From: Phialophora verrucosa
Lineage: Eukaryota; Ascomycota; Eurotiomycetes; Chaetothyriales; Herpotrichiellaceae
Assembly (NCBI GenBank): GCA_002099365.1
Contig: MSED01000001.1
Location: forward strand, 1 to 64,000
DNA: 64,000 nt
Direction: 5' to 3'
This document shows, in pieces, positions 55,317 to 64,000 of the stretch (position 1 is the stretch's first letter; each line of letters opens with the position of its first letter). The notes below the pieces were generated by a model. It saw only the letters and a program-made list of their open reading frames with translations, did no database searches and was not told the DNA's origin. The translations under genes were made by a program, and so were the position numbers.

Positions 55317-57648
55317 ATGGCTGACAGCGTTGTACAACCCTCGGCTGCTTTGAAGGCCATGGAGAGGGAGTACAAGAGCAAAGCTGATGAAACAACAGCT
55401 CTCTTCGAGGTGCCCCGACTCCCTTCCCTCCGATGATTGACGGCAAGCTGACCTTAGCAGAAACTTTTGAAACTCCTCGCTGAGAAAGAAACCGAGTGTG
55501 AGAACCTCAATTATGATCTGCAAGACCAAACCGAGTCCAGGCGGCAGTGGCACAAGAGAGCTGCAGATGCTGAAGGTCGCATCGTACGTTGTCCCAAATT
55601 CCAGTTCTTGAGTCATGCACTGACTATTCGTCTAGGCAAGCGTTCAGCATATCCTCGTCCTCATTGACGGAAACCAGACATTCTTCAAGCCAGATCTCGT
55701 TCGTGCTGGACCCCAAGGCGTAAGAGGAGCCGCTGAGACACTGATTGCGGAAGCCAAAGCGTTCGCCAGAGCACAACACAAGAATGATCTCTCGGAGCAG
55801 CTGTCGGCAATAGTACACATCTTTGTGGATGTCGGAAAACTCGCAGATGACCTCTCAACTGCCAATATGCTGCCGGAACCGGATCAGCTGTGGACTTTCA
55901 TCCAAGATGCAGCCAGACTTGAGCCAGGCATTATAATCTCAGACTGTGGTTCGGATCACAGCGCTGTCGATGCCAAGATGAAGCGTGAGTGTTGTCCCGG
56001 ATATCTATGTAATTCCACTAACTGAAGGCTAGATTTCTACGAGTTGTACCTGGAAAATTGTCACTGCCGCCATCTTTTCCTTGCTCTGGGGGGCGAATCA
56101 GACTACTACAGGGTTCTGTCCACATACGCAGACGACGAGTTCACCAAATCGAAGACTTCTTTGATCAAGCCCTTTCATGGATTGCCCGAGGAGTACAATC
56201 TTCCCTTCGATACCGTCGAATTCTCTGGCTTAGAAAGTGTATCCCGACACACAATCTCCTTTCCTGATACCCTGCCCAAGCTCGATGGAAAGCAATCCAT
56301 TTTATCACGGTCCCCTGCTGCCCAAACCCCATTTGCGCCCCAGGTCAATGGAAATGCTCCGGTTGCTCCTCGAGCTTCCATGAACGCTACAGCACCCGAC
56401 TTCCATGCAAACCCTCCAGCTCGTCTGGGTCAGTCTGACGTTTTTGATGCACAGGTGCGCGTTAACGGCACACTTGCAGGAACGTCTGGTCCACCGGCAT
56501 CAGCCAGCATACAACCACCGGCGCCACAGTCAAAAAGTCTATCAATCGGACAAGCAGCTCCATCCCCTCATACATTCAACTCCGAGCCGGCCACGCCGAT
56601 CGTACAGGCCCGTGAACAAACTCTTGCAGCCGTTGGTCGCAATTCTTCTGGGCTGGGGGCCGCGCAAACCGTTGCAACAGTCTCACAAGATGCTTCCAAA
56701 GAATTCGCCGGTGCCAATGGCAACGTTGCTGAAGTAGAAGATGTGAGGTCTTCCGCAGTCGTAAAGCTAGACACCTCTTCACATTCTTCACGCCAGTCCA
56801 AAAGATCGGCGGAACAAAGTTGGGAGACCGCTACAGCCAACGATTATGCCCCTGCTCCCAGCCCGGGTCCATGGATAGCAGGCGAGAATATCGCTGAACC
56901 GGCATCGCAGGAGTCCGACGAGCTACCGACATACTCAAGGAGAAATAACAATAACTTCCCTCGACGACAAGGTAAAGGAGGCGGTGGCGGTGGCGGTGGA
57001 AAGCAAGACCGTCCCTCTGGAGGTCAGCAGTCTGGTAGACGTCTACCGAGACAATTCAAGGGATCTTGGGATGATATGGTGTCTACGCAAGGTTCGTCAA
57101 CACCGCCGAGACCAGAGACCACGTCGATCTCGCCATCGGCTACGCCTACGTTGACTGACTTTGCCAACGCTTTTCCGCCCCAGGACGTGATAAAGCATGA
57201 GCCAAACCCTCAAGCACGCCCCGTACAGGCCCCGATTGCGCTGAACAAACTTAACCAGAGAATCGATCTTAAGTTACCCAGACCAGCGCCAGCTGATGAG
57301 GAAGCTTTCAAACTACGAACGGATAACCGACACTTGTGCAATGAGCACCATTTGCGCGGAAACTGCACCAATATCCAGTGTATCTACGACCACGAAGAAA
57401 TAACGGACGGTGTGTATTTGGCCTTGAGGAACAAAACTCGCCTCAGCCCCTGCAACCAAGGATCTGGTTGTCGTCAACACAGTTGCTACATGGGGCACCA
57501 CTGTCCGAATGTCTCCAGATTTTCGGCTTGTGGAAGACCAAGTTGTCCTTTCAAAGCCAAGAATTTACATGACATTCGCGATCTGCAGATCGTTGAAGTG
57601 ATTCAGCCGTCGAAGAAGGAAGAGCTACCGACTGAAGGGCTGATTTGA
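55317..57648 (+). CDS. CCCH zinc-finger protein with coiled coil (fungal-specific)
   Basis: Protein of 726 residues from exons 55317-55409, 55461-55583, 55636-55984 and 56033-57648. The N-terminus (about 10-72) is a charged coiled coil. An alpha/beta domain follows (about 73-260) with VQHILVLIDGNQTFF, VHIFVDVGKL and FLALGGESDYYRVL, reminiscent of a nuclease-like fold seen in fungal CCCH proteins. A long disordered Pro/Ser-rich linker includes a poly-Gly run. The end carries a C-x8-C-x4-C-x3-H finger at about 624-643 and a second Cys/His-rich segment (about 666-695) with CYMGHHCP. An RNA-binding role is likely. All four exons keep phase, and the third join restores KHFYELYLENCHCRH. Confidence 0.88.
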
Positions 57649-58323
57649 TCCCGAAGGATCGAAGTCAATGAGGACTGGAGATGATGGATCGGAGGTGAGG
57701 GACGCCCTTGGCAAACATGTTGTCACGCCAGGTGTTGTGCGCATAATTGCGACACATCTGTACCACTGGTGTGAGCTTCATGCATACGAACAATCGGACA
57801 GGAGCCAGAATGGCTTTCTGAAGAGCTGTCCTCTGTCTTGCACCATAGTGCTTCGTGCGGGAGAAGCCAGCTGCTCGAAGCGAGGCTTCCCTAGTTTCAA
57901 ACAAAAGCTTGCACTTTCACTTTCAAGGTCGTGTGTCTGAGTGACCAGTACTCGTGACCGTAGGGAGCCACGCAGTGCGCACACGTCATCCAGAACTTGA
58001 AGCCTCAAAAATCTGAGCCACAATGTTAGCCAAACCGTAAAATGAAATCGCAAGTGGCTGACTGACCTTGTCCTTTTCTTGCTACGGTGCCGACAACGCG
58101 TCGGCATGCTCAATATCATCCTGCGAAGGGCGTCCATGCTGCGCCCGAGATTGTTCTCGCGACGTCTGGATTTTGAAGCCCGAGAAGAGCTCATCGCCTG
58201 GCCGTAGGTCCACGTGTACCGCCCTCATGAACGATCACTTTGACCACAAATGAAATGTCGCAGATCTCCACAGCTCCCGGCAATAACAGATGAACAGGAG
58301 TCGGCCAGAGCTCACCGTCCATC
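57649..58323. other. Intergenic between convergent genes
   Basis: These 675 bp hold the 3' flanks of the CCCH and Y14 genes. No feature is recognised. Confidence 0.5.
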
Positions 58324-58945
58324 TCATCCATCTCTCTCCATCTTGTCATTGTCACGATCTCTCCTCCTGTCTCTCTCCCGGCTTCCGCTCCGGCTCCTGC
58401 TCTTACTCTTGCTTCGGCTCCGACTTCTTCCGCCTCTGCCTCCTGCCCCACGGCCCTTGATCGCTATACCGCCTCCACGACCGCCCTTGTCCTTAGGTGG
58501 TGGACGGACGAAGGCATAATCTACGGAGATGGTTTGATCGAGCAATTTCGCGCCGTTCAGGGCCTTGATGGCCGCCTGGGCTTCGACTTGGGTGGGATAC
58601 TCAATCAAGACATAGCCCTAGAAGAGTCAGTCTTTCAGCTTCCTGTTGCGCCGGTCCGTTTCGTACCTTGACGTAGCCCGTCCGCCGATCCAGATTCAAA
58701 TGCAAGTTCTTGATGTCGCCGTACTCGGCGAACAAATCGTGGATATCCTCCTCCGTTGCTTCTTCGTGGATATTCGTCGCAATCACAATCCACCCTTCGA
58801 TACTTCGGACTGCGACCGCGTTCTGAACGGTGCGCGCTTCGGTGCCGGCGTTGGCAGGTTTCTTGGTGTCGGTGGGAGACGAAGTGCCATCCATGACGTC
58901 TGCAGACGCAGGAGGGGCAGGATCGACTTCCATTTCCGTAGACAT
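58324..58945 (-). CDS. Y14: Y14/RBM8A-like RNA-binding protein
   Basis: RRM protein that binds Mago in the exon junction complex. Two minus-strand exons, 58945-58667 and 58617-58324, joined over a 49-nt intron, give 190 residues. The RRM spans about 49-130: GWIVIATNIHEEATEEDIHDLF holds RNP2, and GYVKGYVLIEY, formed across the intron, holds RNP1. IEGWIVIATNIHEEA and LHLNLDRRTGY are characteristic of Y14 rather than other RRM proteins. The tail is Gly/Arg- and RS-rich with alternating SRSKSKSRSRS. Length agrees with fungal Y14. Confidence 0.93.
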
Positions 58946-60595
58946 GGCGAAGGTGATACAGGCAAGGCACCGGTGGAAGGGTGAGAACCGAAAGAGATGT
59001 GCGCAGTGTGGGTAACGTCGAGGTTAATATGCGAGCAGCCTTGCTTTGAATGTGGTCATTTGGGTTTCAGACACTGGAATGGCCGAAGTTCACCCGGGCG
59101 AGAGATCTTTTAGCCCTGTCACGGTGACGATTCTACTCAATGCCTCGACAGTTGTTTCACCTCTATCGATCTTCAACTTCCTATCTCGCAACCCGCATGC
59201 GATCATTCTCTTCATCTCAGTCGCAGCATCTTCGCTGACCTTGCGCGCCTGTGCTGAGCAATGTGTCATCTGAAGCAATACATAGGGCATATTAGGAAAA
59301 CAGCCCGGCAGCGTCCTCTCCTTCGCTATTATCTTCAACTCCAAAGTATCTCAGAAGATCAAGTTCACGTAAATAGCACTGCCTTGTGCTGCTTTTACTG
59401 ATACCTAACACTTTTCCTGCCCGGGTCGATTTACTTGTAGCGCAACAGATAGGTCTTGTCCCCGGTAAGTAAGTGTGTTTTGAGAAGCTCAAGATGGTGG
59501 TCCGTTCTAGGTCGAGCTGGGCTGTGTCATTATTTTCGCCTGCTGGCGTGTCGGAAAGCACCCTCGATCCAGGATAGAAGCAGTGGCGGAGATGTTTTTC
59601 TTGCCATCTTCCCGTCGACGCATTGATACCACTTCAGAGATACAGCCACCAGCAGATTCGTCTTCGCCGAAGACCAGACCCCTCGAATTGCGCCATTCAG
59701 TTCTTGTTCCGGTCCACCACGGCTGGACACTCATCCAGTCCTGGGAAATAGTGTCCCGGTCCTGATTCGCATTGGACCTGCTGTGTGACGACACGACACT
59801 GCAACCGTAGGTGGTTTCCTTGGGACGCATCCAACAGGCACACTCGTGACACTGTGTTGGTATTCAGCACCAGGGTGGATTCGCCGCTCATTCGGACGTT
59901 TACTACGATTAGGCCGGTGTCCTTGAGGGATAATTGGGGCTGAAAGGGAAAGACATTCATGTGAAAGGGATCGGGGTCAGCAAGGGGCTCAACATGAGTG
60001 GTGAACTGACGTTTCCTACCTGTACTAGTAGATTGAGGAGGATGCTAACATGAATAATCTCTCTGATGGTTTCGGCGAGCCCGGAGTGCAATAATTCCTA
60101 GGAATCCATTGCCGATATTCTCCTGTAGCCGGTAGAGCCTGAGCTGGAAATATTGTTTTGCCAACCGCAGAGAGCGAAGTCGAAACCAATGTCGGAACCT
60201 CCGCGAGGCATTCCATACTGTAGCCATCGACCCATTCAAGTCAGGAGGTGGACGTATGCAGGCTTGACTCATTTTGTGATCTGACTCGATTTTGCTCTTG
60301 CATGTTCTAGGGGTACATTGGAAAGCTCAGGAAACCAAACAGCACCACCTGCCTCCTTTACGCACTTTCGCCATCAATCGTCACTGTGGTCTACATCTCG
60401 CATCCCAGCACCCGGTGACATTGGCTTTGGCGTCCATGCACCGCACAGCCAGGGGTCTTCGCTCGACCAGCCTCATGAAACCACCGCAACTTAACACTCG
60501 ACTCATTTGGACTCGGAGCTGCACTGGAAGCAACTGCATTTGATCGATCCCTTTGCGTCAAAGCTGAACTCAATATCCAAGCAAGACAATTTCTC
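58946..60595. other. Long intergenic region with unrecognised frames
   Basis: About 1.65 kb between Y14 and the VAP gene. Several minus-strand frames of 60-107 codons (59090-59344, 59292-59561, 59507-59830, 59697-59960) overlap in sequence and could be parts of an unknown or decayed gene, but I cannot build a model. No RNA gene is seen. Confidence 0.4.
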
Positions 60596-61599
60596 CTAGA
60601 AGAAGAGGTAAGCGATCAGGAAGCTGAGCAGACATAGTCCAGCAACAATCTGGAGTGGCACGCCTGATTGCTGGCTCTGCTGAACAACGGTTTGCACCTT
60701 CTCGTTGGCCTCTTGCACTTTTCTCTGCCGGAACTGAGGATCTTGTAGTTGGTTTGTGAGTTTCTGGATCTGAGCTTTTGCGGCCGCTAATTGGTCCTTC
60801 AGTTCGTCGCTTGATGTGGGTACTGCGCTGGCAACGATGGTAGGGACGCTGGCCACACCAGTAGCTTCCGCAGCGTTGGCCAAGGATGACTTCGCGGTCT
60901 CGGCGGTTGATGCAGCGTTCGAGGGTTGGCGGGCGGGAGTATCGAACTGAGGAGATGGTGAGGAATATGCCGGCGGTTGCTCCTCGTGAGATGATGACAG
61001 TCCATTAGGTGTCGCAGCAGCAGCAGGGAGGAAGTTGACGCGAATCTTGCGCTCTTGAATGGTGTTCTTGGCCGTCTTTTCCACGGTTTGCCAGAGCGTT
61101 GTCACGTTGGGGTCTTGGTCGGCGGAGGTGAGGACAGATTGCACAAGGAATTTATCCCGGCATTTGGCGTCCAAAGGTGGCTCTTCTTTCATTGCTTGTA
61201 GGAGTACTGCGGATGTTAGTCGTATCGCGGGGGAGGTCTCAGTGTCTGGGTCGCACCTTGAACCTCGACGGATTCATTTGGCTGGATCATGCCCGAGTTA
61301 GGGCGCACGCAGTATCTAGGCGGTGTTAGACAGGCTTATGGTCGACTACGATCGTGCGCGAGCTCACTGCTTGGGCGCTGTGGTTTTGACCTGGTTGCGA
61401 CGTTTAGAATGCATCTTGCCGAAGAATGAGGGATCATACTTTGAAAGCGACAGGTTGACTATTGCCATTTGTGAGCTTGAGGGTCTCGGTGACCTCGTGG
61501 TTGAAGGGGCCTGCTCAGATGTGAGTGTCTGCCACGGTAGCGATCACAGTGGTACTGACGTCGAAAGCCCAGTTCAGCTGGCTGAAGTTCGACAGACAT
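60596..61599 (-). CDS. SCS2: VAP / Scs2-type ER membrane protein
   Basis: Tail-anchored ER protein whose MSP domain binds FFAT motifs and tethers the ER to other membranes. Five minus-strand exons, 61599-61560, 61510-61440, 61390-61368, 61315-61257 and 61206-60596, have introns of 49, 49, 52 and 50 nt and give 267 residues. One exon codes for only about eight residues. The joined N-terminus reads SVELQPAELGF, then the MSP core with TLKLTNGN, VAFKVKTTAPKQYCVRPN and PNESVEVQV, the family signature. After the MSP domain (about 1-120) come a Pro/Ser/Ala linker, a coiled coil (about 190-240) and a single C-terminal membrane helix (about 245-267). Confidence 0.95.
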
Positions 61600-62158
61600 G
61601 TTGAAGTGTCAAGGTGCGCAAGTCAGTGCGATCGAGTCGGGAGGTGGTGGGCAGGGAAATAGGCAAGATTGAGATACTCGCACAGCAGAGGGCTGGCACT
61701 ATTGGATTGTTCAGCAGAGTGACTTGAATCCGGGAAAGTGTATGACGAGCGACTGGCAGTGACAGCAGCGGCGTGTGGCTGGGTAGAGTCCCTTGGAGGT
61801 GCTCCGTACTTTGTACTTAGTGATGGAATTAGGGGGCCATCACCTACGGCGGCAGGGGCATCACGCTTGGCAAACCGATGACGCTAATTGAGCCCCGACT
61901 TTCGACAATCTGTCCCGCATCGCGCACTCCCCGCAGCCTGTTTGCCAGCTTTGTTCAAAGAGCATCAGACAATCGCTACTTGAGTGCCACCGTATTGCCT
62001 CTGAATAGCCTCTTCGTCACTCTCACCACAGACCGATATCCATTGCTAGATCAAACTTTCTCTCCCAGCTTTTGCGGCTATTCCCCCCCGTCTACCCAGA
62101 TCATTCACACTTTACTCACGCGCCAAACACACCCACTCCTCGATTATTGAAAGATAAG
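61600..62158. promoter_or_regulatory. Divergent promoter of the VAP and UBX genes
   Basis: These 559 bp lie between two start codons. A GCTCCGTACTTTGTAC sequence near 61800 resembles half of the palindrome at 34701. Nothing else stands out. Confidence 0.5.
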
Positions 62159-63127
62159 ATGGCAACTACAGATCTTGATCAGCTGCTCATGATGGGCTTT
62201 GAAAAAGAGCGGAGCGAAATGGCGCTGAAGAGCAGCGGGAATCGTAAGACGACTGTCACCTTCCTACACCTCTCATTCTAATGTTTTGTAGTCGCGGACG
62301 CCATCGACTGGTTAGACGCAAACTCCTCGAAATCGATTGACGAAATCAAGGCTGAGAAGGAATCAGCAGCCGAGGCCAAAGCCGCACAAGAGGCCGAAGA
62401 AGCAAAGAGCCTGGTCTGCAACGAGTGTGGGAAGAAATTCAGAGGCACTGCCCAAGCGGAATTCCACGCATCGAAATCCGGCCACACGGATTTTGCAGAG
62501 TCCACCGAAGAGATCGCCCCCTTGACGGAAGAAGAAAAGGCGGCAAAACTGGCCGAGTTGAGGGAAAAGCTGGCGGCAAAACGAGCCGCCCAGTCGGAGC
62601 AGGACAAGATCGACCAGAAGCGGAACGAGCAGATCAACCGCAAAAAGACCAAGGAGACGGAAGATCTTAAAGAGCAACTCAAGGTCAAGGAACAGCTGAA
62701 GGAGGCGGAAAAGAAGAAAAGAGAAAAGCAAGAGGAGATCGAAGCCAAGAAGCGGATACAGGCAAAGATTGCCGCTGACAAGGAGGAGCGCAGACTGAAG
62801 GCCGAACGAGAGAAGGCCCAACGGGCTGGACAGGCCCTTCCGGTCGCAGCAGAACCCGTTCCCGCAGCGGCTCCGACACAATCCAAGCCTGCTTCAGAGT
62901 ACAAAGAGACGCGGTTGAGACTGCAGACGGCAAGTGGCAACATCATGAAGACCTTCCCAGTCGAGACGACGCTGTTCGAGGTGGCTGCCGCAGTAGGAGA
63001 GGAGATCGGGAGGGATGTCGAGAGTTTCACGCAGAATTTCCCCCGGAAGATTTTTGGCCAGGAATTCTTCGGGGAGAGCTTGAAGGACCTGAAGTTGGTG
63101 CCCAGTGCCAGCCTGATTGTTAAGTAG
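62159..63127 (+). CDS. UBA-UBX domain protein (UBXN1/SAKS1-like)
   Basis: Adaptor that links ubiquitylated proteins to the Cdc48/p97 ATPase. Exons 62159-62243 and 62292-63127 give 306 residues. The UBA domain (about 1-42) has MGFEKERSEMAL and, across the 48-nt intron, SSGNLADAIDWL. A C2H2-type finger follows (CNECGKKFRG...HASKSGH, about 69-90), then a long Lys/Glu-rich coiled coil (about 100-205) and a C-terminal UBX domain (about 225-306) with LRLQTASG and the final LVPSASLIVK. The order UBA, zinc finger, coil, UBX is that of UBXN1 homologues. Confidence 0.92.
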
Positions 63128-63476
63128 GTCTGATCTCGTTTGCCTCGCATTCTCGTTGGTGGGCCCAAAAAAGTCATTCATGGCGAAGGCGTTGGGGGTT
63201 GTGGGCTGCGCACTGGGCTGACGATGATTGAAAGGGAATACCCTTTACCCTGGTAGCGTGCCCGAGGCATTGACAACTGTGAAGGCAGATAGACAGAATA
63301 GATCTCCGTCTCGAGGTAGCTTGCTGCCAGTCTGGGGAGAGGTGACTTCGACAGAGGAGCATAAGACCAGTCCTTCACTCGGCCTGAAAAGCAGATGCGA
63401 GGCTTTCCCAGGCGAGAGTACATCTCTCTCTCCACCCACTTCCTCTTCCTCTTTTCTTCCGCCCAAATTTCCTTCT
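63128..63476. other. Intergenic between convergent genes
   Basis: These 349 bp hold the 3' flanks of the UBX and methyltransferase-like genes. A pyrimidine-rich run lies at 63420-63470. Confidence 0.5.
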
Positions 63477-64000
63477 TCATCCTCCCCCGTTGCTCTCCGC
63501 CACCTTCCCCCGCCTAAACACGAACAGCGCGTCATCCTTTCCCGCAAAGCTCGGCAGCGGCACCTGCGCAACCTTGCGCCACTCTTCCTTCTCCATGCTC
63601 ATGTACTCGTCGACCATCATGTCCTTGAAGCCAGTGTATCCGTTCCCGTTCTGCGTGCCCGCCACGCAAATGACGTCGCCGGCGTAAGCGTCGAGGACGC
63701 GCCTCGTAAAGTCGCCGCCCACGATCGGATAGACCAGCAACAAGACCATGTTGGGACACCCGGAGCGTTTGCGCAGGTATTGCACTCCGTCCGTGACGGC
63801 CGTGTCGGCAATCCACGTCGTGCGCCAGCGAGATTGCCCGCTGTCCACGGCCACGGCGGGAACACCGAGCCGACGGAGCATCAGGGTCCAGTACCCGTTG
63901 CCGCTGCCCATGTCCAGCACGCCGCCGCGGCCGTGGGCGGATTTCGAGATGATCTGCAGGGCTTCCCACGACGGCACGACGCAGCCGAAGTGGTGCATGT
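63477..64000 (-). CDS. SAM-dependent methyltransferase-like protein, 5' end outside the window
   Basis: The last 174 or so codons of a minus-strand gene that runs off the right edge. A class I methyltransferase glycine motif is visible (GGVLDMGSGNGYW), followed by a strand with VPAVAVDSGQ, where the acidic cofactor-binding residue would be Asp, and a later MVLLLVYPIVGGDF segment. An ATG at 63998 is in frame, but the sequence before GGVLDMG looks like the middle of a longer protein (VVPSWEALQII), so the true start is probably further right. Substrate unknown. Confidence 0.7.
   Translation of the reverse strand, partial: MHHFGCVVPSWEALQIISKSAHGRGGVLDMGSGNGYWTLMLRRLGVPAVAVDSGQSRWRTTWIADTAVTDGVQYLRKRSGCPNMVLLLVYPIVGGDFTRRVLDAYAGDVICVAGTQNGNGYTGFKDMMVDEYMSMEKEEWRKVAQVPLPSFAGKDDALFVFRRGKVAESNGGG

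Noticed and set aside
1..64000. tRNA or rRNA genes
   Set aside because: I looked for A/B-box-like sequences in the gaps by eye and found none convincing; a tRNAscan-SE and Infernal run would settle this.

Overview
The window is a chromosome end of a filamentous ascomycete (Pezizomycotina). It opens on an exact (CCCTAA)n telomere, which is followed by about 3.4 kb of TA-rich DNA almost without CA/TG dinucleotides, the mark of repeat-induced point mutation (RIP). The genes carry short introns (about 43-96 nt, mostly 44-55) with CTAAC/CTGAC-like branch points. The families present are typical of filamentous ascomycetes: a Zn2Cys6 regulator, MFS sugar transporters, P450, GH3, Delta4-sphingolipid desaturase and Ser/Thr-rich wall proteins. 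The sequence alone does not let me name the class or species.

Region 1 (1-3.5 kb): telomere and a RIP-mutated gene-free subtelomere that includes a decayed ~300-bp tandem duplication. Region 2 (3.7-32 kb): accessory catabolic genes. In order these are a dihydrodiol/xylose-dehydrogenase-like oxidoreductase, an MFS sugar transporter, a second Gfo/Idh/MocA oxidoreductase, a Zn2Cys6 regulator divergent from it, a secreted GH3 beta-glucosidase, an intronless FMN monooxygenase plus aldehyde dehydrogenase pair, a P450, two more MFS transporters, and a frameshifted GH5-like glycosidase relic. The 3.7-15.3 kb part (uptake, hydrolysis, two NAD(P) sugar oxidoreductases, one regulator) looks like a small sugar or beta-glucoside utilisation cluster. 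Region 3 (32-64 kb): mostly conserved housekeeping genes: PAF-acetylhydrolase-like lipase, a membrane-anchored surface protein, Sas10/Utp3, 3-ketosphinganine reductase, MSH5, Delta4-sphingolipid desaturase, mitochondrial phosphate carrier, a giant Ser/Thr-rich secreted protein, a CCCH zinc-finger protein, Y14, VAP/Scs2, a UBA-UBX protein, and the edge of a methyltransferase-like gene.

Most gene models were built by joining open frames at GT-AG (once GC-AG) junctions. The total coding length of each model is a multiple of three, and the joins restore family motifs. Points that stand out: MSH5 has an in-frame TAG ahead of its ATPase domain that I could not splice out; two genes (30.5-31.6 kb and 38.5-39.2 kb) are broken by several frameshifts; two sphingolipid genes flank MSH5; a P450 intron appears to use a GC donor; and a perfect 26-copy 8-bp minisatellite lies at 38.1 kb.
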